Made by a program: the position numbers and the translations under genes. From NCBI RefSeq assembly GCF_008312935.1, contig NZ_VSZO01000043.1:124001-188000 (forward strand): 64,000 bases of DNA. The letters are read 5' to 3'. Positions within the stretch are counted from its first letter, which is position 1, and every line of letters begins with the position of its first letter. The notes beneath the pieces are model-generated. The model had not been told where the DNA came from. It ran no database searches and worked only from the letters and a program-made list of their open reading frames with translations. The stretch is from Roseiconus lacunae. Its GTDB lineage: Bacteria > Planctomycetota > Planctomycetia > Pirellulales > Pirellulaceae. Of this stretch, positions 54,820-64,000 are shown piece by piece.

Positions 54820-56268
54820 TCAAGTCTTCGTTAGCTTTGACTCTGCGGCGGACTGCTTGATCTGTAGCATCAATCGGTAGTTGTCTTTGAACAATGCCGA
54901 TGAAGCCTCTTTGACTTCTCGCAGTTCTTCGCGAATCTGGCCGAAGTATTGCTTCAATGCGGTGTTCTCGACTCGGTACTGCCCCAGGTCCTGTTCCAGT
55001 TTCAGCTTTTCATCCTGGCGTTTGGCGAGCATGTCGACCGTTGCGGTGATCGCCGCGTCGAGGATTTTTTCCTGGTACTGCATTTCCGCGATCCGGACGT
55101 CCATTTCACGAATCTGTAGGCGGATCTTGCGAAGGACGTAGCGATAGTCATTCAATGGTCGCAGGTAATATGTATCGACCAGTGACGCGACTTGTTCTTG
55201 GTTGATTAGTTGCCGAGCCGCCTCTTCCTTGACGATGATTTCGTCGCCGACTGCGAACGAGACTTTGCCGGTGTCAGAACGTTGCAGTCGGCTGTCGACC
55301 GCCCGTCCGGAGTTATCAAAAAAGCCGCCTTCGAGTGCACCCCGTTGTTCTTCGCTATCGACGTCAATTTCGTATTTCTTTTCGAACTTGATTTTTACCC
55401 ATCGTGCCGCCGGGTCCTCGGGAGCTTCGCGGGTGCCGTCACGAAGGTAAGCCGCACGGGTTTCCGGCTTTGCATTCTTGAAGAGCAGGTTGATGAGAGC
55501 GTCATCGACGCGGCCGAGCGCATTATCGTCGGTGGCCCGGCTGCCTTCGGCGATAAAGGGCGCGTGACCGTCTAGCGGCAACATTTCGTAGAGCGACCAC
55601 AATCGTGCTTGCCCATTGGAGATGATGTTGACCTGATTTGGCTCGAGGGCGAACGTTGGTGTGATCGTCACTGCTTCGGGAGTGCTGGCAATCACTTTGT
55701 ATTCACCCAGATATGCCATCGGCACGGTGGCTTCAAGATCCGGGTAACTGCCTTCTGCAAACCCGTAAACGACCAATCCGACCGGCACCAACGGTCCGGC
55801 GTCCTCGGCCGGAGCTTCGGCGGTCGGGTCGACTCCGGGAGCGATTCCTGGTGCGGTGCCAGACGCGGCGGTGTTGCCTGTCGTACGCAAGGTGATTTGG
55901 CCGTTGTTATTGTTAGCCATTTGTAAGCTGCGCCAGCGGCGGCCGGCTTCGGTCCCGATCTTCGAAAGTTCCAGCGAGACATTTTTAACGCCAGCACCGG
56001 CGGTTGGGTCGTTCGGATCGCCGTACTGGAGGATACGGTTTTCTTCTTTTACCTGGGCCAGCCGAACTTCCAATTCTTCCTTAATCTTGTGCCAAGCCTG
56101 TCGGCTTTTTAAAACCGCGGCGGTGGGAAACAGAAAGATGATGGCTAGCAACATCGTGATGACGGCACTGGTGATGTGATACCAACGCCAGTTCTTCGCT
56201 GCCTTGACGACCATCACGATGAAAGCGATCAGAATCGCCAACAAGACTGCCAGGATTACAAATTTCAT
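54820..56268 (-). CDS. Membrane-anchored coiled-coil protein, unknown function
   Basis: 482 residues. Two N-terminal membrane helices (about 2-22 and 32-52: MKFVILAVLLAILIAFIVMVV and ITSAVITMLLAIIFLFPTA) are followed by a short coiled coil (about 60-80), a Gly/Ala/Pro-rich stretch (about 125-165), a beta-rich middle part and a long C-terminal coiled coil (about 375-470, heptads such as REMDVRIAEMQYQEKILDA). I do not recognise a family; the layout is that of a planctomycete envelope-tethered protein with the bulk most likely in the periplasm or cytoplasm. The C-terminus ends SKLTKT. It converges with the CBS gene. Confidence 0.8.
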   Translation of the reverse strand: MKFVILAVLLAILIAFIVMVVKAAKNWRWYHITSAVITMLLAIIFLFPTAAVLKSRQAWHKIKEELEVRLAQVKEENRILQYGDPNDPTAGAGVKNVSLELSKIGTEAGRRWRSLQMANNNNGQITLRTTGNTAASGTAPGIAPGVDPTAEAPAEDAGPLVPVGLVVYGFAEGSYPDLEATVPMAYLGEYKVIASTPEAVTITPTFALEPNQVNIISNGQARLWSLYEMLPLDGHAPFIAEGSRATDDNALGRVDDALINLLFKNAKPETRAAYLRDGTREAPEDPAARWVKIKFEKKYEIDVDSEEQRGALEGGFFDNSGRAVDSRLQRSDTGKVSFAVGDEIIVKEEAARQLINQEQVASLVDTYYLRPLNDYRYVLRKIRLQIREMDVRIAEMQYQEKILDAAITATVDMLAKRQDEKLKLEQDLGQYRVENTALKQYFGQIREELREVKEASSALFKDNYRLMLQIKQSAAESKLTKT

Positions 56269-57189
56269 TTTGGATTGTGGCGATGCCGGACAAGACCGAA
56301 GGGGAGGGAACGCAGGCTGAGATCACCAATTGTGATTGCTGAGCGGCCTGAACGGCGGAGTTCGATCGGAAAAGTTGCAGGATTTAGACCGATGGATACT
56401 AAGTTGGGCAAGATAGACCGTCAAGCTTTTCTAGCTATTCGGCTCTGAACACCCTCTTGAAACAACGATCCGGGGCCCCAGAGGGGGAATTCCACCGGTT
56501 TTTCGGCCGATTTTAAGGCTGATTCCGAACATCGAACCCGCCGGCCGGCGCAGAGAACTTTCTTGGACCACCCAATGTGGCTGGTCGTCACTCCCGTGAC
56601 AATGCCGTCCCAAACGACGCGCACCATCAACGAGCCGCGTAAAAAGCGGGCGGGACGATAGTGGTTCGTTCCAACTCGTATTAAGGATGAGAGGCATCGC
56701 GTTAGCCACGGTTTCGGCGCAAAGAACAGTTGCGGCCCAATTACCGGTGCGAACACTCGTCGGTCGATTGGCCGAACCCAGACAATTGGTCTAGGCTGGA
56801 CAATCATTCGTGACAGGCACTTCTTCGCGACAGGCGGTATCGACCTCAAAAACACATCAACGTTTGGGAAGATCGGGGAAAAACGCCCCTGAGGTTGCGA
56901 TTGATTCGATTGAGATTCCTTGGCTGGCTTTGCGTTGACGCTTATCAATTCTTGAAGCACAGCTATACTGCGAGGCCCGGATAAATCCGTTTTTCAATTC
57001 GGTTGAAACCAAGTTGGTTGATCGGTGGTTATCCCGGCTGCATTCGCGGTTTCGCCCTCGTTGACTGTCAAGATTTGAAAACGAGTCGCGGGTGGCTGAC
57101 CTTATCATTCCCCAAAATTCGTGCGCCAGAACAGCAACGAAGCGAATGCTCTCCATCTCCTTTTCTTTTGATGATCACTGAGGACTGCA
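56269..57189. other. Long intergenic region with repeat copy D
   Basis: 921 bp between the leftward coiled-coil gene and the rightward lipoprotein gene. It holds repeat copy D (56681-56775) and a TATACT (56964-56969) that could be a -10 box for the lipoprotein gene, though no good -35 is spaced correctly. The open frames on either strand are Arg/Ser-rich and unsupported. Confidence 0.45.
56681..56775 (+). repeat. Dispersed intergenic repeat, copy D
   Basis: Same orientation as copy A: AAGGATGAGAGGCAT, GCGTTAGCCACGGTTTCGG, then an 18-bp insertion, ACCGGTGCGAACACTCGTC and the end TCGGTCGATTGGCCGA, a degenerate form of the copy A palindrome. Confidence 0.65.
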
Positions 57190-57375
57190 ATGAAGAATTT
57201 TGCAATTGCCGCTGTCGCTATCGCGTCGTTGACCCTAACCACGATCGGATGCGGTGGGCGTTCGGAAACTGTTACGACTCCTCCTGAAAACGCCGTCCCA
57301 GCTTCCGAGCTGCCGAGCCAGCAGGGCTATGAATCTGCGATGCAAAACCAGGGCAACGGTCGTCCGGGCAATTGA
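57190..57375 (+). CDS. Small lipoprotein
   Basis: 61 residues. A lipoprotein signal is visible: MKN, hydrophobic core AIAAVAIASLTLTT, then IGC with the acylated Cys at 21. The mature part is short, flexible and Gln/Pro/Gly/Asn-rich (PSQQGYESAMQNQGNG). GAGGA lies five bases before the ATG, supporting the start. Planctomycetes make many such small lipoproteins of unknown role. It stands alone, with a hairpin 31 nt past its stop. Confidence 0.75.
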   Translation: MKNFAIAAVAIASLTLTTIGCGGRSETVTTPPENAVPASELPSQQGYESAMQNQGNGRPGN

Positions 57376-57406
57376 TCGGACCTTCCGCCTCTGATCTTCA
57401 TTACGT

Positions 57407-57432
57407 TGCCAGTGGTTAAGTCGCCACTGGCA
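57407..57432. terminator. Hairpin between converging genes
   Basis: A perfect 9-bp stem (TGCCAGTGG 57407-57415, CCACTGGCA 57424-57432) with an 8-nt loop, placed between the rightward lipoprotein gene and the leftward lipoprotein gene ending at 57475. No T-run on either strand; it may serve both. Confidence 0.5.
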
Positions 57433-57474
57433 TCACCGCTGCGGGACAACCGATCGGCGATGCTTTACCGGCGA

Positions 57475-60400
57475 TCACGGTGTCGAGCGGGGCGATAATT
57501 GATCAAGTTGAAACGCAGGTTGATCGCGGACGATCAAGTAACCGATGTTGCTTTCGAGCGCCCCGATCACCTGCCTGTCTCCATCGGGCCAGGTCACCAC
57601 GACATGATCGATTTGCGTCGCGGAACCGATTCCGGCGATCAGCTTGGCTTGGTTGCTGCACAGATATCCGTCGCCGGCAAGGCGAAACAGAGTTCGTTTT
57701 TCTTTGCCGCGATTTGAAGCATTCGGTACTTCAAACTCGATCATTGCACCGACCGAATCGCGTGTGTTGACGGTGTCGACCAATTCGAACGTGATCGAAT
57801 GGTTGCTGCTTTGCGTCTGGTTGATCAACAGCGCGGCTGGTTCGGTGGCGTGTGTGACGACGCAATCCATACGTCCGTCCATATTAACATCGGCCGACAT
57901 TAACGCTCTTCCGATATGCGGTGTTCGAAAGTATTCGCCGAGCGACGAAGGATCGGTCACACGCCAAGTGCCGACCTTGGATTGTCGCATGATCTGAAAG
58001 TCTTGCGCGTAAGGCGGTGACTCTGGGCCGAAGTCGCCGATGTGTCCGTTGGCGACCATCAGTTCTTCGAAGCCATCATTGTCCAGGTCAATTGCCTCTG
58101 TTCCAAACGCCACGTTTCGAAGCGTTGGTTCGACCAAACCATTTTTTGCGGTCACGTCGCCCCAAAGGCCGGACGCCTTCTGCTCATATAAAATGTTGTA
58201 TTCGCCCGCGAAGCCGGTGACGTAAAAATCCAAGTCGCCATCATGATCGGCATCCCAGCTTGCGATTCCCATCGATCCTTGGTCTAGCGATTGGGCATCG
58301 ACGGCTAGACCGCTAGAGATCCCCAGTTCGACCAGTGCCCCTTCCTGTTCATCATTCCATCGATAGTAGTGATTCACCGATGCGTCGTTTGCGATGTAAG
58401 CACCAATGTGTTTGCCATCCAAACGGCCGGCGACAATCCCGAGCCCGCGACCGGGAGCTGCCGGCCGCATCCGGTGTGATGTGACGTCTCGGAATTGGCC
58501 TTCACGGCTACCTTGCAGGCAATGATCAAACGCCGCTTGAAATCGGAGCGGATAGCAGTTGATCTCGTTTCCTTGGCTGTCAAAACAAGGTTCGTTCAAT
58601 GGTTCGTTGGAATCGCAATAATTGACGACCACGATGTCGTTCCAGCCATCTTGGTCCAGATCGACAATCGCACCGCTCGTACTCCACTGATCGGCCCGTG
58701 TTTCGTTCAGCAGACTCGATGCATCGCTGAACGATCCGTCGCCATTATTACGGAATAGGCGATTGGGACCGAGGTTCAAGATCAAGACATCGGCGAAGCC
58801 GTCATCGTTGTAATCGCCCACGCAGACACCGTGAGAGAAGTTTCGATCATCCAATCGCGCGTCGCTGCCGACGGCATGAAACGAATCACCGAGATGACGA
58901 AATAACTCGCCAGGTTGATTGTCGCTTTTGGCGATCGATCCCCCGGCAGCCGTGAACGCGATGTCGGGACGACCGTCGCGATCAAAGTCAATTATCCCAC
59001 CGCCACAACCGAGTGTTTGATGGATCGGAACGCGTGGGCCTTGGACACCGTCGCCGACAACGCCATAAAAATTCAGGCCCCATTGGGCGGCTTGGTTTGT
59101 CAGCTGGATCGGCGTTTGGCTGATCGTTCGATCGGCCGATTGTGCGGAATCGCCGTGGGCTATCATTTCTACAGAACCGATTTTCGGCACGGGATAGTCA
59201 AGCAGATCAAAGTTCAATTCGGGGTGCCGATCTGTGTGTTGCCAATCGCTATCGATAGACAGGTTCTCGACAATGCCACGTCGTTCCTCATCCAGGTTCG
59301 CGAACGGTTGCTCGGGCAAGGTCGTCGCGATTGCTAGCCATGCTTCGGCTTCCCAAAGACGTCCCAGATCTGCGAGCGTCAGAGCGATCTCGGTGACCGC
59401 CGTTTGGCTGTTCTGGTTCCCGTCGACAAAACTCGAAAACCGTTGACGTAGTTCCAGCAGGCGTTCGCGGCGGTTGGCGATTCCTGCGGCGATAACGCTC
59501 AGTTTATGCTGCGACTCCCTCACCGATCGGTCAGCAGATTCGATGGCACGTTGTTGCTCCGCGATCGCATTGGCCAGCCTCGCCCACGCAAAGCTTTCGT
59601 TAGGGTTTCGGCGAGTCGCTTCGGCAAAACCACGGATAGCCGCTGCTGTCTGACCTTGTTCAAGAGCCCAATCGCCCAAAGCGATCCAGTAGCCTGCGTG
59701 ATTCGATGTTCCCTGCGGTGCTTCTTGAAGCCAGGAGGGGAGTTGCTCGGTCTTTCCTTGGACAACGAGCGCTTTTCCGAGTAAAGCGTGTGCCGGTGCA
59801 AACTCGGGATGCTTGGCAAGGATCCGGCGCAGTAAGTTCTCCGCCGAGCCTACGTCGCGGGATTCGAGCGACGTGTGGGCACGTCCGAGTAGCGGTCGCA
59901 GGTCGGAAGGATTTCGTTCGAGTAGCGTTGCAATCGTATTTGATGAAAAACGACGAAAACTGGTTTCTGTCGTTGCCATCAACAGCATCAAATCAAACTG
60001 CCTCGCATGTATCAGGACATGCATGTGAGTGGGGATTTGATTCGTCAACTGCGCTTCGCCTAAGAAGCCGACCAGCATTCGACGATACTTGTGTGCTTGC
60101 GGGTGAATTTCAATGACATCTTCGAGCAACGTGATCGCGTCGTACAGTCGTCCTTGGTCCACCAGTGCTTGCACCGCGAACTGAACACGTTGACTGTTCA
60201 CGTCGTAGCCCGTAACTCGGGCGGCCCGTACGAGTAAGTCCGCAGCGACGGTCTCGTTTCCGAGTTGCCCATTAGCGATCGCGACAATGGTTAAGAGTTC
60301 AGGGTCGTTTGGCTCTGCGATCAAGGCGCCGGCGCCGATACGTTTTGCCGCACTCCAATTCTTCTTGGTCACCGCGTCATGCAACGCTTGATCGATCGAT

Positions 60401-60591
60401 CGATCAGTCTTGGACGTCGCTTCGCTCGATGAATTTAATTCCCCGTTGGCATTGCTATTTGCGTCGTTTCCACCGCATCCGGCGCACAAAAGGCAGGCGA
60501 TGATGACCGAACCGACCAACGCTGGGCTGGCCGCTAGGGGTGAGGGAATTGGTTTCACCGTCCTTTCAATCTGAGATGACAATACACGCAT
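57475..60591 (-). CDS. TPR/FG-GAP/ASPIC-UnbV lipoprotein (paralogue 2)
   Basis: 1038 residues from the ATG at 60591 (MRVLSSQ); the frame is open further but would overlap the upstream gene. A lipoprotein signal ends at LLCAGC. Residues about 50-400 are TPR-like helical repeats (LLTIVAIANGQLGNETVAADLL, LGKALVVQGK). The second half holds FG-GAP/VCBS calcium-type units (FDRDGRPDIAFT, DYNDDGFADVLILN, DADHDGDLDFYVTG, DLDNDGFEELMVANG), and the C-terminus an ASPIC/UnbV segment (GDGYLCSNQAKLIAGIG, VTWPDG). The protein is likely attached to a membrane facing the periplasm and built as a beta-propeller. It lies 25 bp after the related gene and is probably co-transcribed. Confidence 0.9.
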   Translation of the reverse strand: MRVLSSQIERTVKPIPSPLAASPALVGSVIIACLLCAGCGGNDANSNANGELNSSSEATSKTDRSIDQALHDAVTKKNWSAAKRIGAGALIAEPNDPELLTIVAIANGQLGNETVAADLLVRAARVTGYDVNSQRVQFAVQALVDQGRLYDAITLLEDVIEIHPQAHKYRRMLVGFLGEAQLTNQIPTHMHVLIHARQFDLMLLMATTETSFRRFSSNTIATLLERNPSDLRPLLGRAHTSLESRDVGSAENLLRRILAKHPEFAPAHALLGKALVVQGKTEQLPSWLQEAPQGTSNHAGYWIALGDWALEQGQTAAAIRGFAEATRRNPNESFAWARLANAIAEQQRAIESADRSVRESQHKLSVIAAGIANRRERLLELRQRFSSFVDGNQNSQTAVTEIALTLADLGRLWEAEAWLAIATTLPEQPFANLDEERRGIVENLSIDSDWQHTDRHPELNFDLLDYPVPKIGSVEMIAHGDSAQSADRTISQTPIQLTNQAAQWGLNFYGVVGDGVQGPRVPIHQTLGCGGGIIDFDRDGRPDIAFTAAGGSIAKSDNQPGELFRHLGDSFHAVGSDARLDDRNFSHGVCVGDYNDDGFADVLILNLGPNRLFRNNGDGSFSDASSLLNETRADQWSTSGAIVDLDQDGWNDIVVVNYCDSNEPLNEPCFDSQGNEINCYPLRFQAAFDHCLQGSREGQFRDVTSHRMRPAAPGRGLGIVAGRLDGKHIGAYIANDASVNHYYRWNDEQEGALVELGISSGLAVDAQSLDQGSMGIASWDADHDGDLDFYVTGFAGEYNILYEQKASGLWGDVTAKNGLVEPTLRNVAFGTEAIDLDNDGFEELMVANGHIGDFGPESPPYAQDFQIMRQSKVGTWRVTDPSSLGEYFRTPHIGRALMSADVNMDGRMDCVVTHATEPAALLINQTQSSNHSITFELVDTVNTRDSVGAMIEFEVPNASNRGKEKRTLFRLAGDGYLCSNQAKLIAGIGSATQIDHVVVTWPDGDRQVIGALESNIGYLIVRDQPAFQLDQLSPRSTP

Positions 60592-60616
60592 GGTGGTGTC
60601 GCTCTGGGGACCGATT

Positions 60617-63600
60617 TCAATTAGCGGGTAACGGTTGGGGCGAGTCTTTCGAGTCGAGATATGCGGTGCGATCACCCTGGACTAGCAAGTACGTCTGATC
60701 GGCCGAAAGTGTCCCGAAATCTTCAACCGATCCATCAGGCCATGTCACCGATACGTCGGTGATCAACGTTTCTGACCCCAGTCCGGCGCGAAGTTCAGGT
60801 TCATTGCTGCACAGATAGCCGCTTCCGGACAAGGCCCACAAGGTTCGTGTTCGACTACCACAGCGAAATCGAATGATCGCGCCAATCGCGTCACGACTGG
60901 AGTCGGTTCCTACCAAACGAAATGAAACTCGGTGATGATCCGTTGTCGTATGATTAACGATCAAGCAGATCGGTTCGTACGAGTGCGTTACCATCACATC
61001 GCTGCGGCCATCTCGATTGGCGTCGATCGTCCACAACGCACGGCCGACGTGTGGTTCACGGAAGTAGCGTCCCCAGGCATCGTCATCGACGCGATCAAAG
61101 CCGCCGCTTCGATCGCGCCGGAACAACTGCATCGCCTGGGCGTAAGGCAGACTATCGGGCTCGTTGAAGTCACCGATATGACCGTTCGTTACGATCAACT
61201 CGGAAATTCCGTCGTCATCAAAATCGATTGCTTCGGTACCAAAGCCGACCAATTGAAGCGTCGGGCGTACCAGCCCCAATTGGTTGGTGATGTCTTGCCA
61301 GAGTCCCGGTGAGACTTGATCGTACACGATGTTGTATTCTCGACCGAAACCGGTGACGTAAAAATCCAAGTCACCATCGCCGTCAAGGTCATCGCATGCG
61401 ATCCCCATCGATGCCTGTGCGATCGTACGCCCATCAACGGCTAGTCCGCTTGCCGCACCGCTTTCGATCAATCCAGCTTTGCCGGGATCCGACTGCGACG
61501 AGTCCCACTGGGAGGTGTAGTAGGCGTTCGGCGACATGTCGTTGGCGATAAACGCGCCCAGATGACTTCCATTCAAAGTTCCCGCGACGATCCCTAGTCC
61601 ACGTCCGGGCAAAACATCCGCGAACAACGTGTCTGATCGGTCGACAAGATTGCCTAGAGGAGTTCCTAAGAAAAACTGATCGCGATGGGCGGGGAAGACA
61701 AGGGGATGGCAGGGGCCGGGAACGCCTTGATCGTCAGGGCAGGCCTGGTCCATGTTTTCGATCGTTCGGCAGTAGTTGGTGGTCAGCAAGTCGGTTATCC
61801 CATCACGATTAACGTCAATGAAAGCACCGCAAGTGCTCCATTCTTGCCAACCTTGATCGCGAAGTTGATCGGTGCAGTCGGTGAAGGTTCCGTCGCCATT
61901 GTTTCGAAGCAGGCGATTCTTCCCTAAGTTCGCAAAAAACAGATCGGCAAATCCGTCCTCGTTGAAATCCCCGACCGCGACGCCTTGCCCATAGCCACGG
62001 TCACCGACGGCGGCTTGCTCGGTCACGCGTTCGAATTGGCCTTCGAGGTTTCGAAGTAACTCGTTGGGATGGCTGTCGGTTTTCAGCATCGTACCGCCGG
62101 CGCCCATGATCAATGCATCCGGCCACCCATCGCGATCATAGTCGATCGTCCCGCCGCCGATGCCCGTCGAACGGATCAACGGAGCCAGCTTGGCGTCATC
62201 AGGATTGCTCTTCGCCCCGAAACCGGCTAGTCCGCGAGTCTCCGTCTCGTCGCGGAGCAATAGATGACCATGGGTTTCAATTTTGGGCACGAACGTTGAC
62301 CGGGCAACGCGCTCGGTGGACGAAAGACGCGTGGCGGGCCAATCGGATAAATCCAGTTGCAGGGCGGGTTGGTCGATTTTTGAAACCCAGCTTGGGTCTT
62401 GTCGCAGTCTGGTCAAGACGGAGCGGCGAAGGCTGGGAAGTCGATCGCTGGGATCACGTGATAAGGTGGTCGCGATCGCGGTCCAAGCTTCTGCCTCCCA
62501 GGTGCGACCTAGCGAGAACAAGACGCTCGCGATTTTATAGGCTTCGCGCTGACTGTCTTTTCCTTCCCAACTGAAGTCGTAGTAGACGGCCCGAAGTTCA
62601 AGCAGTCGTTCGATCCGTTCGTCGATCGCAGCGAGGGTCGGTTCGTCGACCGAGTGCGGCAGTGTCTTGGGTAAACGTCGAAGCGTAGCGGCCAATCGGA
62701 TCCAGGCATTGCTATCGTTAGGATCTACTTGGGTCGATCGCCAGTAAGAATGAGCTGCTTGTAGAAAATCTTGGTGGGCGGCGGACCAATCACCGAGCGT
62801 TAGCCAGTAGGCGGTTTGCTGGTGGGTGTCTTCTGGTGCCTGATCGTTCCAGGTGGGAATCAAGTCCAGCTTCCGTTGTTCCATCAGTGCCTGGCCGAGC
62901 AAAGCGTAGGCTGGGGCAAAGTCGGGATGATGGTCAAGGATTTCACGCAGCAGCGCTTCACATTTCACCGCGTCGTGTTTGTCTAAGAATTCTTTGGCAT
63001 CGCCTAACCGTACGCGATGATCCGATGGGTTGCGATCCATCAATATCTTCGACGTGTTGTAGGAGTAACGTCGTGCCGAGGTATCGGTGACTGCTAACAG
63101 CAACGGGACATCAAAGACACGGCGCTCGATCAGTTGCTTTAAGTGTGGAGTGATCAAGTCGGTGCGTTCGGCCTCACCCAAAAAACCGATCAACGTTTTG
63201 CGATACTTCAAGCGATCGGGGTGTGAGTGCAAGACGTCCTTCAGCAAATCAATGGCTCGGTAAAGTTCGCCAACATCGATCAAGCCTTGGATCGCAAAGT
63301 CAACGCGTGAGGTGGGGGAGTAGTCGGCGACCTCGGCTGCTTGCACGAGTAACCCAGCGGCCTCGCGCTTACGGTCATTCAGTGCCGCAACCTTCGCGGC
63401 ATCAGTTAGCAATTCGGGATCGTCTTGACCGGTGATTAAAGCTTGGTGCAAATACGTGTCGGCTTTTCCCCAGTCGTTCTCCCGCATTGCCTGGCGCATC
63501 TGCGTCGCTGGTGCGTCGGTTTTAGATGGTGTGTCTTTGGTTTCGTCCGGCGCCACAGCGGGGGCATCGGTGGGGGATTCGAAACTGCATCCAGTGCAAA

Positions 63601-63721
63601 CGATTAACAACGCCCATGCCAAGCGTATTGAGCATCGATGACGCGTCGTAGGTACGACGCATCTTGTCAAAGCGGTGCCGTCGAATAAGCGGCTGATCGG
63701 GGGGAGGCAGAAGAACGACAT
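60617..63721 (-). CDS. TPR/FG-GAP/ASPIC-UnbV lipoprotein (paralogue 1)
   Basis: 1034 residues in the same architecture as the downstream neighbour. A lipoprotein signal ends near residue 46 (LLIVCTGC), unusually deep because 27 residues precede it; a start further in (for example a TTG at 63670) is possible. TPR-like repeats occupy about 70-400. FG-GAP units follow (YDRDGWPDALIMG, DFNEDGFADLFFANLG, DLDGDGDLDFYVTGF, DFDDDGISELIVTNG), then ASPIC/UnbV (GSGYLCSNEPELRAGLG, VTWPDG). Shared phrases such as GDGTFTDC versus GDGSFSDA and the matching linker order show it arose with its neighbour by tandem duplication. It is first in the pair. Confidence 0.88.
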   Translation of the reverse strand: MSFFCLPPISRLFDGTALTRCVVPTTRHRCSIRLAWALLIVCTGCSFESPTDAPAVAPDETKDTPSKTDAPATQMRQAMRENDWGKADTYLHQALITGQDDPELLTDAAKVAALNDRKREAAGLLVQAAEVADYSPTSRVDFAIQGLIDVGELYRAIDLLKDVLHSHPDRLKYRKTLIGFLGEAERTDLITPHLKQLIERRVFDVPLLLAVTDTSARRYSYNTSKILMDRNPSDHRVRLGDAKEFLDKHDAVKCEALLREILDHHPDFAPAYALLGQALMEQRKLDLIPTWNDQAPEDTHQQTAYWLTLGDWSAAHQDFLQAAHSYWRSTQVDPNDSNAWIRLAATLRRLPKTLPHSVDEPTLAAIDERIERLLELRAVYYDFSWEGKDSQREAYKIASVLFSLGRTWEAEAWTAIATTLSRDPSDRLPSLRRSVLTRLRQDPSWVSKIDQPALQLDLSDWPATRLSSTERVARSTFVPKIETHGHLLLRDETETRGLAGFGAKSNPDDAKLAPLIRSTGIGGGTIDYDRDGWPDALIMGAGGTMLKTDSHPNELLRNLEGQFERVTEQAAVGDRGYGQGVAVGDFNEDGFADLFFANLGKNRLLRNNGDGTFTDCTDQLRDQGWQEWSTCGAFIDVNRDGITDLLTTNYCRTIENMDQACPDDQGVPGPCHPLVFPAHRDQFFLGTPLGNLVDRSDTLFADVLPGRGLGIVAGTLNGSHLGAFIANDMSPNAYYTSQWDSSQSDPGKAGLIESGAASGLAVDGRTIAQASMGIACDDLDGDGDLDFYVTGFGREYNIVYDQVSPGLWQDITNQLGLVRPTLQLVGFGTEAIDFDDDGISELIVTNGHIGDFNEPDSLPYAQAMQLFRRDRSGGFDRVDDDAWGRYFREPHVGRALWTIDANRDGRSDVMVTHSYEPICLIVNHTTTDHHRVSFRLVGTDSSRDAIGAIIRFRCGSRTRTLWALSGSGYLCSNEPELRAGLGSETLITDVSVTWPDGSVEDFGTLSADQTYLLVQGDRTAYLDSKDSPQPLPAN

Positions 63722-64000
63722 CGAACACGTGACGATAGAACGGCGGACGTATAAAGCTCCTGATCACTCAGAATAAGCGTTAAAACCGAAGGACTACAGC
63801 TACCTACTTCGACATTTGTGGGTAAGCCTCGCTAACAACTACGCGACGCTACTTAATGTGCAATTAGGTAGTAAGGTGGCTCGGCTGAATGAAGTGCCAC
63901 GTTCACCGAGCGACCCCCTGGATGACCGACTCGCAGTTGCGGAAGGCTGTCGGTCCCCCCCGGGTCTAAGTGTTGTTCGGCCGCAAAATGTCTAAATTCA
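63722..64000. other. Right-end non-coding stretch
   Basis: 279 bp upstream of the leftward FG-GAP gene, presumably with its promoter. I recognise no gene, terminator or repeat here, and the end is cut by the window. Confidence 0.4.

Noticed and set aside
56421-56960. 179-codon minus-strand open frame
   Set aside because: It runs through repeat copy D; its only recognisable part is the repeat translation.
1-64000. tRNA, rRNA, CRISPR arrays, insertion sequences and prophage genes
   Set aside because: Looked for T-loop/anticodon patterns, short spaced repeats, DDE transposases and phage structural genes by eye; none was supported.

Overview
The window looks like a Planctomycetota chromosome segment, most like the Pirellulaceae (Rhodopirellula-type). 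This rests on family content rather than a database match: a sulfatase, a DUF1559 pseudopilin-like protein, a PEP-CTERM exosortase substrate, a DUF6807 (PmoA-like) protein, a DUF4953/5117-type zinc metalloprotease, paired FG-GAP/ASPIC-UnbV lipoproteins and several CheB-CheR fusions. Weak Shine-Dalgarno sequences in front of many genes, and intergenic regions rich in degenerate repeats, also fit. I see no tRNA, rRNA, CRISPR array, insertion sequence or prophage.

Layout. 0-5 kb: surface and secreted proteins (sulfatase C-terminus, PEP-CTERM protein, DUF1559 protein, a Cys/His-rich protein, DUF6807). 5-9.3 kb: a K+-dependent-type membrane pyrophosphatase (hppA) and a GAF-AAA+-Fis regulator with an altered sigma-54 contact loop. 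9.5-12 kb: fabI, a redoxin and a prenyltransferase-like alpha/alpha-barrel protein. 12.2-17.1 kb: kdsD, kdsC and a 1072-residue protein in the place where proteobacteria have lptC/lptA, so probably a Kdo/LPS-export operon. 17.2-24.3 kb: a small protein, the helicase hrpA and an S46 peptidase that overlaps hrpA by 4 bp. 24.7-32.4 kb: an HDOD-GGDEF cyclase, a bacterial PH protein, a lone receiver, glyA and a large zinc metalloprotease.

The most unusual part is 32.7-48.4 kb, a dense signalling cluster. It has three CheB-CheR fusions of increasing complexity: CheB-CheR-coil-PAS; the same plus histidine kinase; the same plus kinase and receiver. It also has a NarL-type regulator and two proteins in which a complete CsrA RNA-binding domain is fused to a receiver domain. 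The second of these has a Spo0B/DHp-like helical segment between the two domains. The kinases could phosphorylate the CsrA-receiver proteins, which would make post-transcriptional control the output of a two-component system. That wiring is inference. A candidate small RNA with a strong intrinsic terminator lies between the two CsrA fusions, and structured leaders precede both of them. No chemoreceptor, CheA/CheW or flagellar gene is seen.

48.7-64 kb: a Gfo/Idh/MocA oxidoreductase, mfd, a conserved small protein, a CBS-pair protein, a membrane-anchored coiled-coil protein, a small lipoprotein and two tandem paralogous TPR/FG-GAP/ASPIC lipoproteins. A dispersed, mostly palindrome-ended intergenic repeat occurs at least five times between 26 and 57 kb.
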